The position numbers and the translations under genes were made by a program. From Bacteroides caecigallinarum (GTDB taxonomy: Bacteria; Bacteroidota; Bacteroidia; Bacteroidales; Bacteroidaceae): a stretch of DNA of 64,000 nt. The DNA lies in assembly GCF_016901995.1 (NCBI RefSeq), contig NZ_JACJLE010000001.1:1-64000 (forward strand). Reading direction: 5' to 3'. Positions 36,469 through 45,565 of this stretch are shown piece by piece. The notes under the pieces were generated by a model, which saw nothing but the letters and a program-made list of their open reading frames with translations, was not told the origin of the DNA and did no database searches. Every line of letters starts with the position of its first letter. Positions within the stretch are counted from its first letter, which is position 1.

Positions 36469-37353
36469 ATGGAACTAAGACAACTAAAGTATTTCGAGAA
36501 GGCATGCGAACTTAAAAACTTCTCCGAAGCATCCAGAATGCTTCATATATCGCAAAGCACACTGTCGCAACAAATCAAGCAACTGGAGGACGAACTCAAC
36601 GTTCTGCTTTTCGACAGAATAGGCAAAAGAATTATACCGACAGAAGCCGGTATGGCTTTTCTGCCATTTGCAAGAAATTCCATACTGGAGGCAGAAAACG
36701 GAAAACAGATTATAAAAGACCTTAAAGGTATTATGACTGGAACGCTCAATATCGGTGTAACCTACAGTCTAAGTCATCTGTTGAGATGCTCCATAACCGA
36801 TTTCAAGAAAGCTTATCCGGGAATAAATGTCATTATAAATTTCGGTACGTCAAAAGAACAGATAAGGCTTCTTGAGAATAAGCATGTGGATTGCGTTCTG
36901 TCATTCGAACCGGAAGAAATAGATGAAGAATATGAAAAAATCAAACTCTTCTCATCCAAACTCTATTTCATAGTTCATGAATCACACCCAATGTCTTACC
37001 TGTCATCCATATCGTTAAAAAAACTACAGGAAATCGAGTTGATTTTACCGGCTGTAGGATTTGCCACTCGCATGAAAACAGACGAGGTGTGCAACAAGAA
37101 CAACCTCAAACTAAATATGGTAATGGAAATAAACGATGTGCAGACCATAATACATCTAATAAGAAAAGGAAACTGGGGAACTATACTGACCAGAGCAGCA
37201 ATAAAAGACGAACCTGACCTAAAGGCCATACCTATACTTACAGCCGAAACACTAACATCGCAGGCGTACTTGTTCTGGCCCAAAGGCAGCTACAGAAAGA
37301 AATCAGCAACAGCTTTTGCCGAATTCGTACTAAATACCATAAAAAACGGATAA
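36469..37353 (+). CDS. LysR-family transcriptional regulator (CynR-like)
   Basis: A 294-residue DNA-binding regulator. The N-terminal winged helix reads LRQLKYFEKACELKNFSEAS and LHISQSTLSQQI; the C-terminal part is a periplasmic-binding-protein-like effector domain (TGTLNIGVTYSLSH). Its place, divergent to flavodoxin-like-katA, suggests OxyR, but the two redox cysteines of OxyR are not found: the matching region reads LPAVGFATRMKTDEVC with a single later Cys. I therefore call it a CynR-like LysR protein that may control the katA operon. The ATG at 36469 (MELRQLKYF) is the canonical LysR start; a GTG 51 bp upstream lies inside the promoter. Confidence 0.88.
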   Translation: MELRQLKYFEKACELKNFSEASRMLHISQSTLSQQIKQLEDELNVLLFDRIGKRIIPTEAGMAFLPFARNSILEAENGKQIIKDLKGIMTGTLNIGVTYSLSHLLRCSITDFKKAYPGINVIINFGTSKEQIRLLENKHVDCVLSFEPEEIDEEYEKIKLFSSKLYFIVHESHPMSYLSSISLKKLQEIELILPAVGFATRMKTDEVCNKNNLKLNMVMEINDVQTIIHLIRKGNWGTILTRAAIKDEPDLKAIPILTAETLTSQAYLFWPKGSYRKKSATAFAEFVLNTIKNG

Positions 37354-37461
37354 TCAGAACTGCATAATACGCTTAAAGTCACTTGAAAACATAAACTGAC
37401 ACCATCGAAGCAGTCTAAAACATAAATTCTCACCTCTTTAGAAAAAAAATAGCAAAGAAGT

Positions 37462-37492
37462 TTTGGTATTTTGAAAAAACTTCATACCTTTG
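37462..37492 (+). promoter_or_regulatory. Promoter of tRNA-Glu/rpsT
   Basis: TTTG (37462-37465) and TACCTTTG (37485-37492) with 19 bp spacing give a near-perfect Bacteroidota promoter, about 55 bp upstream of the tRNA. Confidence 0.75.
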
Positions 37493-37547
37493 CATCCGCA
37501 ATCGAGAAATAATAACCTCGACAACATCGGAATATCCGATTTAGGAT

Positions 37548-37619
37548 GGCCCGTTCGTCTATCGGTTAGGACGCAAGATTTTCATTCTTGAAAGGGGGGT
37601 TCGATTCCCCCACGGGCTA
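37548..37619 (+). tRNA. tRNA-Glu (anticodon UUC)
   Basis: A cloverleaf can be drawn: acceptor GGCCCGT/ACGGGCT (first pair G-U), D arm with GTCTATCGGTTAGGAC, anticodon stem CAAGA/TCTTG with loop TTTTCAT (anticodon TTC), and T arm GGGGG-TTCGATT-CCCCC. CCA is not encoded. rpsT follows 42 bp later and may share the transcript. Confidence 0.95.
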
Positions 37620-37661
37620 CATAATAAACAATATCACGAACAATATTAAAGATTAGTCGAG

Positions 37662-37916
37662 ATGGCAAATCACAAATCATCTATCAAAAGAATTAGACAG
37701 GAAGAAAAAAGAAGACTTCACAACAGATATTATGCTAAAACTATGCGTAATGCTGTAAGAAAACTTCGTGCTACAACAGACAAAGCTGAAGCAGTAGCAT
37801 TGTATCCAAAAGTACAGAAAATGTTGGATAAATTGGCTAAGGTTAACATTATCCACAAGAACAAGGCTGCTAACTTGAAGTCAAAATTAGCTGCACACAT
37901 CGCTAAGATTGCTTAA
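37662..37916 (+). CDS. rpsT: 30S ribosomal protein S20
   Basis: Primary-binding protein of the 30S subunit. The 84-residue, lysine- and arginine-rich protein starts [18 protein letters not shown] and contains [18 protein letters not shown] sequence ([19 protein letters not shown]), both typical of S20. It lies between tRNA-Glu and gyrB and has its own terminator. Confidence 0.97.
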   Translation: MANHKSSIKRIRQEEKRRLHNRYYAKTMRNAVRKLRATTDKAEAVALYPKVQKMLDKLAKVNIIHKNKAANLKSKLAAHIAKIA

Positions 37917-37939
37917 TTTTGGTACCTTAAAAAGATATT

Positions 37940-37967
37940 AAGGCTAGGTTTTTACCTAGCCTTTTGT
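37940..37967 (+). terminator. Terminator after rpsT
   Basis: Perfect 10-bp stem AAGGCTAGGT/ACCTAGCCTT with a TTTT loop, followed by TT. Confidence 0.8.
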
Positions 37968-37994
37968 CGTTTATACACTTCACATCCGAAAGCC

Positions 37995-38036
37995 AGGTGA
38001 AAATCAAAAAACATGCTGATTTTCACCTTTTTTTTG
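37995..38036 (+). terminator. Second terminator between rpsT and gyrB
   Basis: Perfect 12-bp stem AGGTGAAAATCA (37995-38006)/TGATTTTCACCT (38017-38028) followed by eight or more T residues. It forms a tandem stop with the hairpin 30 bp upstream. Confidence 0.85.
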
Positions 38037-38069
38037 GCTATTTGGAAAGATTATTACACAGATTTTTCG

Positions 38070-38077
38070 TAACTTTG
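38070..38077 (+). promoter_or_regulatory. Candidate -7 element of gyrB
   Basis: TAACTTTG lies 27 bp before the gyrB ATG. TTTGG at 38041 is 25 bp upstream, longer than the usual spacing, so the -33 element is doubtful. Confidence 0.45.
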
Positions 38078-38103
38078 AACGATTAAATAAACTATTTAAA
38101 AAC

Positions 38104-40065
38104 ATGAGTGAAGAACTGACACCAAACAGCGGAAGTAACTACTCGGCAAGCAGTATTCAGGTGCTTGAAGGACTTGAAGCCGTACGTAAACGTCCCGCTA
38201 TGTATATCGGCGACATCAGCGAAAAAGGTTTGCATCACCTCGTATATGAAGTTGTGGACAACTCTATCGACGAAGCTCTGGCCGGATATTGTACACATAT
38301 AGAAGTAACCATAAACGAAGATAATTCAATCACCGTACAGGACAACGGACGTGGTATCCCTGTTGATTTTCATGAGAAAGAGAAAAAATCGGCTTTGGAA
38401 GTCGTTATGACAGTGCTGCACGCCGGAGGTAAATTCGACAAAGGTTCATATAAAGTTTCAGGAGGTTTGCATGGTGTGGGTGTATCGTGTGTGAATGCAC
38501 TTTCTACTCACATGACAACAAACGTATTCAGAAACGGAAAAATTTATCAGCAGGAATATGAATGCGGTAAGCCACTCTATCCTGTAAAGGAAGTAGGTAC
38601 CACTGATTTGAGAGGTACGAAACAGACTTTCTGGCCGGATGCATCAATATTCACCGTAACCGAATATAAATATAACATTCTTCAGGCACGTCTTAGAGAA
38701 CTGGCATATCTGAACAAGGGTATCACTATCACTCTTACAGACAAGCGCGAAACAGAAGAAGACGGAAGCTACAAGAGTGAGGTATTCCACTCTGACGAAG
38801 GTGTTAAGGAATTCGTACGTTTCCTCAATTCTACAAATACTCCACTTTTTGATGATGTAATCTATCTGAACACTGAAAAACAGGGTGTTCCTATAGAGTG
38901 TGCCATCATGTACAACACAGGTTTCCGCGAGAACCTGCATTCATACGTAAACAACATCAACACTATAGAAGGCGGTACTCACGAAGGTGGTTTCCGTGCG
39001 GCACTTACACGTGTATTGAAGAAATACGCCGAAGAAAGTAAGGCACTGGAAAAAGCAAAAGTTGAAATCTCAGGTGAAGACTTCCGCGAAGGCCTTATCG
39101 CAGTAATCTCTGTAAAAGTTGCCGAACCTCAGTTCGAAGGTCAGACAAAGACCAAACTTGGAAACAGCGAAGTAAGCGGTGCCGTACAGCAGGCTGTAGG
39201 TGAAGCTCTTTCAAACTATCTTGAAGAGCATCCTAAAGAAGCAAAAGTCATTGTTGACAAGGTAGTACTTGCGGCAACAGCACGTATCGCAGCAAGAAAA
39301 GCACGCGAGTCTGTACAGCGCAAGAGCCCTATGGGCGGCGGCGGACTTCCTGGAAAACTGGCCGACTGTTCAAGCCGTGTAGCAGAAGAATGCGAGTTGT
39401 TCCTCGTCGAGGGTGACTCTGCAGGTGGTTCTGCAAAACAGGGACGAAGCAGACAATTCCAGGCTATCCTGCCTCTGCGAGGAAAAATCCTTAACGTAGA
39501 GAAAGCGATGTGGCACAAGGCATTCGAGAGTGATGAAGTAAACAACATCATTCAGGCACTTGGAATCCGTTTCGGTGTTGAAGAAGAAGACAGCAAGAAG
39601 GCAAACATCGAAAAACTCCGCTACCACAAAGTGATAATCATGACCGATGCCGACGTCGATGGTTCTCACATCGACACACTTATCATGACTCTGTTCTACA
39701 GATATATGCCTGAAATCATTCAGGAAGGTCACTTGTATATAGCTACTCCTCCATTGTACAAATGTACAAAGGGTAAGGTTAGCGAATATTGCTACACCGA
39801 AGAAGCAAGACATGCTTTCATCCAGAAATACGGTGACGGAAGCGAACAGGGAATACACACTCAGAGATACAAAGGTTTGGGTGAAATGAATCCGGAACAG
39901 CTTTGGGAAACAACAATGAATCCTGAAACTCGTATCCTGAAACAAGTACAGATAGAAAATGCCGCTGAAGCGGACTATATCTTCTCTATGCTTATGGGAG
40001 ACGATGTAGCTCCACGACGCGAGTTCATAGAAAAGAATGCTACTTATGCCAATATTGACGCATAA
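38104..40065 (+). CDS. gyrB: DNA gyrase subunit B
   Basis: ATPase and metal-binding subunit of gyrase, which introduces negative supercoils. The 653-residue protein has the GHKL ATPase motifs EVVDNSIDEA, DNGRGIPVD and GGLHGVGVS, the transducer domain with QTKTKLGNSEV, the TOPRIM motifs LVEGDSAGGSAKQGR and MTDADVDGSHI, and a C-terminal RYKGLGEMNP. Length is normal for the phylum. It has a monocistronic layout with terminators on both sides. Confidence 0.97.
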   Translation: MSEELTPNSGSNYSASSIQVLEGLEAVRKRPAMYIGDISEKGLHHLVYEVVDNSIDEALAGYCTHIEVTINEDNSITVQDNGRGIPVDFHEKEKKSALEVVMTVLHAGGKFDKGSYKVSGGLHGVGVSCVNALSTHMTTNVFRNGKIYQQEYECGKPLYPVKEVGTTDLRGTKQTFWPDASIFTVTEYKYNILQARLRELAYLNKGITITLTDKRETEEDGSYKSEVFHSDEGVKEFVRFLNSTNTPLFDDVIYLNTEKQGVPIECAIMYNTGFRENLHSYVNNINTIEGGTHEGGFRAALTRVLKKYAEESKALEKAKVEISGEDFREGLIAVISVKVAEPQFEGQTKTKLGNSEVSGAVQQAVGEALSNYLEEHPKEAKVIVDKVVLAATARIAARKARESVQRKSPMGGGGLPGKLADCSSRVAEECELFLVEGDSAGGSAKQGRSRQFQAILPLRGKILNVEKAMWHKAFESDEVNNIIQALGIRFGVEEEDSKKANIEKLRYHKVIIMTDADVDGSHIDTLIMTLFYRYMPEIIQEGHLYIATPPLYKCTKGKVSEYCYTEEARHAFIQKYGDGSEQGIHTQRYKGLGEMNPEQLWETTMNPETRILKQVQIENAAEADYIFSMLMGDDVAPRREFIEKNATYANIDA

Positions 40066-40119
40066 GGTAGTTTATATGTTTAACTAAATTTTTTACCTCC
40101 TCACATCTTACATGGAGGA

Positions 40120-40156
40120 AAGCCTCGGAATTCACAAAGTTCCGGGGCTTTTTTAT
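40120..40156 (+). terminator. Terminator after gyrB
   Basis: AAGCCTCGGAA (40120-40130) pairs with TTCCGGGGCTT (40140-40150) with one G-U pair and a 9-nt loop, then a T-rich tail. Confidence 0.85.
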
Positions 40157-40276
40157 TTATAAAAATCTTATATTTTATACAGTATAAATCATGCTCAGAA
40201 AGCGTATGAGGCCGTTTCATGCCATAAAACATTTATATTTTTTAGATTTAACGATTAAGCATTATTATAAAATAAC

Positions 40277-40284
40277 TACATTTG
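40277..40284 (+). promoter_or_regulatory. Candidate -7 element of malQ
   Basis: TACATTTG fits TAnnTTTG, 42 bp before the ATG. The -33 element is not clear. Confidence 0.45.
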
Positions 40285-40326
40285 GAAAAAGAAACAACTA
40301 AATAAAAACTAATACCTAAGAAAGAT

Positions 40327-43005
40327 ATGAAACTGACATTTCGTATTAAGTATCGTACAGTATGGGGCGAAAGCATGAGAGTTATTATCAACAACGATGA
40401 AGAAAACTCACTTCCCCTATTCACTCGCGACGGACAAGAATGGCAAGGAACTTTCAACTACGATTTGCCCGAAAATGAAGATATGGCAGCATACAGATAT
40501 GCCGTATTCAGAAATGAAAGATGCTTAAGAAAAGAATTCGGCGCAATTCCTCACTCTATTATAAAAGGTAATGCACAGCAACACCATTTTATTTTTGACG
40601 ATTGCTGGCGTGACCTTCCGGAAGGAAATCACAGATACAGTTCCGCATTCAATGGTATCCCACATACAGAAGAGCCAAAGAAACTTACTGACAACGTAGG
40701 CAGCTGTATAACATTCAGAGCATTATGTCCAGGACTGAGACACAAAGAACAGGAACTGGGAATAATAGGCAGCTGTAATGCACTTGGCAACTGGGAGTAT
40801 TACCGTCCGCTCAGAATGCAGGAGATATTGCCTGACGTATGGTACATATCCATAGACACTTCATCACTCACATTCCCTTTTGAATACAAGTTTGTAGCAA
40901 TCAGCTCTAAAACCGGAGCTGTAGAGGAATGGGAATGCGGATACAACCGTACATTCCACATCCAGCCATTAATGCGTGGCGAAACTTACTTCCCTACGGA
41001 AACGGAAGTGTTCTTCAATCTGCCTGAAAGAAAAGTTGCAGGAAGTGCGATACCGGTTTTCTCACTCCGCTCGGAAGGCAGTTTCGGTGTAGGCGATTTC
41101 GGCGACCTGAAAACATACATAGACTGGGCAGCGGAAACAAACCAGCAGGCAGTACAGATATTACCTATAAACGACACCACAAGGACAAAGACATGGGTAG
41201 ATTCATATCCGTACAATGCTATCTCAATATACGCGTTCCATCCTATGTATATTGACCTGAGACAACTTCCGGCTCTTAAGGATACAGATAAGGCTGCAGA
41301 ATATGAAAATGAACGCCAGAAACTGAACAGTCTTCCACAAGTGGAATACGAAGGAGTAAACAACACCAAACGTGCATACCTGAAGGACATATTCACTCAG
41401 GAAGCCGAAAACATCCTTTCATCGGAAGATTTCAAAACATTCTATTGCAAAAACGAAGAATGGCTTAAACCGTATTCGGCATTCAGCTATCTGAGAGATC
41501 TGTATGGTACAGCCGACTTCAATACTTGGCCGGAATACAGCACATACGTTTCCGAAGAGATAGACAAGCTATGCGACAAGGAAGCCGAAACATATCCCGA
41601 AATTTCATTCTATTACTTCCTGCAATACGTACTGCATGTACAGCTCCTCGCAGCTGCCAACCATGCACGCAGCAAAGGTGTGATTCTGAAAGGAGATATT
41701 CCTATCGGTATAAGCCGCGGAAGTGTGGAAGCATGGGTAGAACCATATTACTTCAATATGAACGGACAGGCAGGTGCGCCACCTGATGCTTTCTCAGTTA
41801 ACGGTCAGAACTGGGGATTCCCTACATACAACTGGGATGTGATGGAAAAAGACAACTACCAGTGGTGGAGAAAGCGCTTCTCAAAAATGGCTGAATACCT
41901 CACTGCTTACCGTATCGACCACATACTTGGTTTCTTCCGTATATGGGAAATTCCTGTACACTCTGTACACGGACTGTTAGGACAATTCGTTCCGGCACTG
42001 CCTATGAGCGCGGATGAGATAAAAGGTTTCGGACTGAACTTCCAGAAAGAGTTCATGACAGAACCTTTCATCAACGACTATATGCTTAACACCATATTCG
42101 GCGACAAGAGTGATGAGGTACGCAACACTTTCGTACAGCATGACCACCATGACATCTACCGCATGCGTCCTGAGTTCGATACACAGCGTAAAGTCGAAGC
42201 TTACTTTGCAGGAAAGACCGATCAGGAAAGCCTCAACTTGAAGGAAGGCCTATACTCATTGATAAGCAATGTTCTGTTCGTAAAAGACAGAAAGAATCCT
42301 GAGATGTATCACCCGAGAATATCTGTACAGAACGACTTCATCTACAAGCAGCTCAACTGGCAGGAACAGGAAGCCTTCAACAGACTATACAATCATTACT
42401 ACTACCAGCGCCACAACAAGTTCTGGTACGACGAGGCAATGAAAAAACTACCTGTCCTCACCCAGTCAACTTCAATGCTTGTTTGCGGTGAAGACTTGGG
42501 AATGGTGCCAGACTGTGTGCCATGGGTAATGAACCAGCTGCAGATTCTTTCTCTCGAAATACAGAGAATGCCTAAAGACCCGAAAGACGAGTTCGGACAT
42601 GTCTATAACTATCCGTTCCGCTCGGTATGTACCATAGGTACGCACGATATGTCGAGCCTTCGCGGATATTGGAAAGAAGACCCGCAGATAACAGAAAGAT
42701 ACTATCATTACGAATTAGGTCATTGGGGAGATGTACCTCAGGATGCGCCAGGATGGCTGTGCCAGGAAATTATCAACCAACATCTGGCAAGTCCGTCACT
42801 CCTCTGCATCCTGACATGGCAGGACTGGACATCTATAGATGAAAGTCTCCGCAATCCGAATATTGATATAGAACGTATCAATATTCCGGCGAATCCACGC
42901 CATTACTGGAGATGGAGAATGCACATCACTCTGGAAGAACTAATGAAGAGAGATGATTTCAACAAACAGATAAGAAACATGATTTCTGAAAGCGGAAGAA
43001 TCTAA
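40327..43005 (+). CDS. malQ: 4-alpha-glucanotransferase (DPE2-type amylomaltase, GH77)
   Basis: Cytosolic enzyme that moves alpha-1,4-glucan segments between maltodextrins and glycogen-like acceptors. The 892-residue protein is much longer than E. coli MalQ. Its N-terminus holds two starch-binding CBM20-like modules (about 1-125 and 130-250; the second has GIIGSCNALGNWEYYRPL). The GH77 catalytic domain shows GVGDFGDLKTYIDWA, the nucleophile Asp in YRIDHILGFFR, the acid/base Glu in CGEDLGMVP, and GTHDMSSLRGYW. This arrangement matches plant DPE2-like enzymes found in Bacteroidales. No signal peptide is visible. Confidence 0.94.
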   Translation: MKLTFRIKYRTVWGESMRVIINNDEENSLPLFTRDGQEWQGTFNYDLPENEDMAAYRYAVFRNERCLRKEFGAIPHSIIKGNAQQHHFIFDDCWRDLPEGNHRYSSAFNGIPHTEEPKKLTDNVGSCITFRALCPGLRHKEQELGIIGSCNALGNWEYYRPLRMQEILPDVWYISIDTSSLTFPFEYKFVAISSKTGAVEEWECGYNRTFHIQPLMRGETYFPTETEVFFNLPERKVAGSAIPVFSLRSEGSFGVGDFGDLKTYIDWAAETNQQAVQILPINDTTRTKTWVDSYPYNAISIYAFHPMYIDLRQLPALKDTDKAAEYENERQKLNSLPQVEYEGVNNTKRAYLKDIFTQEAENILSSEDFKTFYCKNEEWLKPYSAFSYLRDLYGTADFNTWPEYSTYVSEEIDKLCDKEAETYPEISFYYFLQYVLHVQLLAAANHARSKGVILKGDIPIGISRGSVEAWVEPYYFNMNGQAGAPPDAFSVNGQNWGFPTYNWDVMEKDNYQWWRKRFSKMAEYLTAYRIDHILGFFRIWEIPVHSVHGLLGQFVPALPMSADEIKGFGLNFQKEFMTEPFINDYMLNTIFGDKSDEVRNTFVQHDHHDIYRMRPEFDTQRKVEAYFAGKTDQESLNLKEGLYSLISNVLFVKDRKNPEMYHPRISVQNDFIYKQLNWQEQEAFNRLYNHYYYQRHNKFWYDEAMKKLPVLTQSTSMLVCGEDLGMVPDCVPWVMNQLQILSLEIQRMPKDPKDEFGHVYNYPFRSVCTIGTHDMSSLRGYWKEDPQITERYYHYELGHWGDVPQDAPGWLCQEIINQHLASPSLLCILTWQDWTSIDESLRNPNIDIERINIPANPRHYWRWRMHITLEELMKRDDFNKQIRNMISESGRI

Positions 43006-43033
43006 TATTGAATTGAGTTATTAACATCTGAAC

Positions 43034-43079
43034 AGGGTTTAAACAGTATTTAAAGGCTGTTTAAACCCTATTGTTTTTT
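43034..43079 (+). terminator. Terminator after malQ
   Basis: Perfect 13-bp stem AGGGTTTAAACAG (43034-43046)/CTGTTTAAACCCT (43057-43069) followed by ATTGTTTTTTA. Confidence 0.8.
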
Positions 43080-43168
43080 AACACCAGCCATCAAGACTTG
43101 AGTAGTTTACCCTTTGGATTTGAAGATTTTTTTGAGAGAATTACCAAAGAAGAAATTTCTGACCAAGT

Positions 43169-43738
43169 TTAATCAGATGCAATTTTGATAGTAATCTTTA
43201 GAAAGTTTGCATCCTCGCTGATAGAAACATTGGGGTCATTGGAATGAATCTCAATAATTTTTATTCCATTACCTCCAAACATCTCTATATCAGGATGTGA
43301 ACAAGTGTAATGAAACAAGCCTTTGAATATATACTTAAAATCTTTAGCCTTTATAGTAAGTGTCGATTCTCCATATCCTTCTTTCCTGTCATCAGAATAA
43401 TTCATCGAAGATTCCATAGGAAGAGGGAAAACAGTCCTTATTATTTTCTCATCTCCTATTTCAACGGTATGAAAAGGTATTTTATAGCCATCCCTTCCAA
43501 TAAAAGACAATCCATTCATAATAGCCTCATTATCTATAAGACTATTACCTTCTGAATCCAATACATCAATCAATACATCATTGAATATAGATGATGCAAC
43601 TGTCGGATAGTCTGGTTCTTCAGATTTACTGCACGAAGACAATAATAATAGTGGAAGAAAGAGACAAACAAATTTAGTTAGGTCGCACTTTGATAGAGAG
43701 ATTAATGAAAGGCAACTGATTCTAGTAAGATTTCTCAT
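43169..43738 (-). CDS. Hypothetical lipoprotein downstream of the sigma-barrel gene
   Basis: A 189-residue protein of no family I recognise. It has an unusually long signal region with a hydrophobic stretch LTKFVCLFLPLLLLSSC ending in lipobox LSSC (Cys about residue 36), so it should be lipidated and exported. The mature part is acidic at first (SKSEEPDYP) and then beta-rich, with strands such as NDVLIDVLDSEGN and FLKITIKIASD. The start at 43738 was chosen because it opens just before the signal; a longer frame starts only at GTG and overlaps the upstream gene. It follows the sigma-barrel gene by 98 bp on the same strand, so it may be a partner or target of that protein. Function unknown. Confidence 0.7.
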   Translation of the reverse strand: MRNLTRISCLSLISLSKCDLTKFVCLFLPLLLLSSCSKSEEPDYPTVASSIFNDVLIDVLDSEGNSLIDNEAIMNGLSFIGRDGYKIPFHTVEIGDEKIIRTVFPLPMESSMNYSDDRKEGYGESTLTIKAKDFKYIFKGLFHYTCSHPDIEMFGGNGIKIIEIHSNDPNVSISEDANFLKITIKIASD

Positions 43739-43836
43739 AATGTTTTTTTTAAATGTTTCTAATAGTAAGAGTGGCATAAACTTTAAACTTTGCATGAAAT
43801 CACAAAAAAAATTAGAATCATCTGCCATTTTAACAA

Positions 43837-45384
43837 TTACCACGTAAAACGCAAGCCTACAGGAAGCGAGAACTCAAAAGGCTTGTCCTGCCTGATTGTA
43901 GGATAGCTGCTCCTTGACTTAAAATAATAGTTTATAGACGGCTCTGTATAGATACCAATTTTCGGCGTGAAATGATATTCAATCCCTATTCCTCCATATA
44001 CAGACCATTGCATGGGCAATGCGTAATTATGTTCTTGCATTTCACCGTCATCTATTCTTTCATTCACCTTGCCTCTTAGTGGAAACTCCACCATTCCTCC
44101 AATGCCGGAAGAAAGTGAGAATTTGTCAATAGACAAAATCTTAAAACGAAGTTTCAGAGGAACTCCTAAATAATGTGCTTTTATATACTGATTGGTTACA
44201 GAAACGGACTGTTTATCGTTTATGGTTGTTGTGGTTCGTTTTGTCCGCAATAATGTGTATTGCAGCCCGCTTTCTAAATTCCAACATTTAGAGAGGAGTT
44301 TAGAAATATTCAAAGCAAATGTAATTGGCAGATCGTGTTCAGATTCCTCTATAACCTTGTCATTAGAACCTGCCCAAATAGGATTATCACTTGGTTTCAA
44401 ATATGAATTTTCTGTATTAAATGCTCCTATTACAGAACCTCCAACAGACACGCTAAAGTTACGATTTTTTCTTTTTGTTATAGGCAAGTCATTGGAATGA
44501 TGTGCGCAGGCAAAAAATTCCATTTTGTTTGGATTAGAACAAATATCATGCTTAGCTGTATCAGAGTCCTCTCCATTATCTGTTTTTGTTTCAGCAAGAA
44601 GATTTTCTGCTGTAGTGGAGAGGTTAAGGGAATCTTCCTTTTCCACACAGATTTCCGAAAGTAATGCGGTATTCCTACTGCTTTGCAGGGCAATCTGCTT
44701 TATTGATTCTTCATTTTGTACTACCTTGTTCTCTATATCTTTATTTGTTTCTGTTCTTAATTTTGTTGGTTCAAAAATTGTTTGAACTCTATGGTCATTT
44801 TGATTATGCTGGAAAATCATGGAAATTATGATAATGGCCAATATCACCATTCCTTTTTCTATTTTATACTTCACAATTATTTCGCGAAGCATAATCCGTG
44901 CATGGAATAGTTGAGAACCTGATGTCTGAGTTGAAATACCAAGCAGTTTAGCGATTTCTTTATGAGTTTTGTGCTCCAATACTGCAAGTCTGAACACCTT
45001 TTGATAACCCACAGGAAGACGGTTGATCATTATCTCCAATTCTTCCATTGTGATAGATTCCTCAAAGTCTGGAATGTCAGGCGTATCATAGTCTTCTGCG
45101 AGCAGTTGGGTAAAATCCTGTTCTTTAAGATATCGCAAAGACAAATTTTTCATTATCGTCCCCATCCAGTATTCCAGTTTTTCCTCATTCTGAAGTTGAT
45201 TGATACGGCTGAAAATGATAAGGAAACCATCATGTAATATATCTTGTGCAGCATCCAAATCATGTATATAGTGACAGATGACGCGCATCATCCGCCTTGA
45301 AAAGGTTGTATAAAGTAATCCTAATGCTTCTTTATCTCCTTTTTTACACCGTTCTAATAACTCTTTGATATCAATAGTTGCCAT
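43837..45384 (-). CDS. ECF sigma factor fused to inner-membrane helix and outer-membrane beta-barrel
   Basis: One uninterrupted frame of 515 residues combines three parts. Residues 20-90 look like sigma region 2 (LDAAQDILHDGFLIIFSRI), and residues 113-172 like region 4 with its helix-turn-helix (HKEIAKLLGISTQTSGSQLF). A basic segment (VKYKIEKG) then leads into one hydrophobic helix, MVILAIIIISMIFQ (about 179-192), consistent with an N-in inner-membrane anchor. About 115 hydrophilic residues (193-307) could span the periplasm. Residues 308-515 are alternating beta strands of a PorT-like barrel ending in GLRFTW, with the aromatic last residue typical of BamA substrates. No anti-sigma domain is visible. 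The nearest known idea is the Dma dual membrane-spanning anti-sigma factor of Bacteroides; here the sigma factor itself is attached. I chose MATIDIKELL as start; an upstream in-frame extension is hydrophobic and unlike sigma factors. Confidence 0.85.
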   Translation of the reverse strand: MATIDIKELLERCKKGDKEALGLLYTTFSRRMMRVICHYIHDLDAAQDILHDGFLIIFSRINQLQNEEKLEYWMGTIMKNLSLRYLKEQDFTQLLAEDYDTPDIPDFEESITMEELEIMINRLPVGYQKVFRLAVLEHKTHKEIAKLLGISTQTSGSQLFHARIMLREIIVKYKIEKGMVILAIIIISMIFQHNQNDHRVQTIFEPTKLRTETNKDIENKVVQNEESIKQIALQSSRNTALLSEICVEKEDSLNLSTTAENLLAETKTDNGEDSDTAKHDICSNPNKMEFFACAHHSNDLPITKRKNRNFSVSVGGSVIGAFNTENSYLKPSDNPIWAGSNDKVIEESEHDLPITFALNISKLLSKCWNLESGLQYTLLRTKRTTTTINDKQSVSVTNQYIKAHYLGVPLKLRFKILSIDKFSLSSGIGGMVEFPLRGKVNERIDDGEMQEHNYALPMQWSVYGGIGIEYHFTPKIGIYTEPSINYYFKSRSSYPTIRQDKPFEFSLPVGLRFTW

Positions 45385-45565
45385 TACAATAAAGATGAAT
45401 ATTATCGCATTATTTTGCATACAGCAGCACTGCTTTTAACATTTTTTACATGAATCTATCAAGAAGGTTATATGATTGTTTGATGTTTAATTTCATGGAA
45501 GACAAAAATAAAAGGACTATCAACATAGTATGTGAATAACACATTAATAACTCCATACATAAATA

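Noticed and set aside
36469-37353. Calling the divergent regulator OxyR
   Set aside because: Position fits, but the paired redox cysteines are absent, so LysR/CynR-like is the safer name.
43837-45420. Two separate genes (sigma factor and barrel) joined by error
   Set aside because: The frame is continuous, and the segment between the domains is a sensible membrane helix plus hydrophilic linker, as in dual membrane-spanning regulators. Resequencing would still be decisive.
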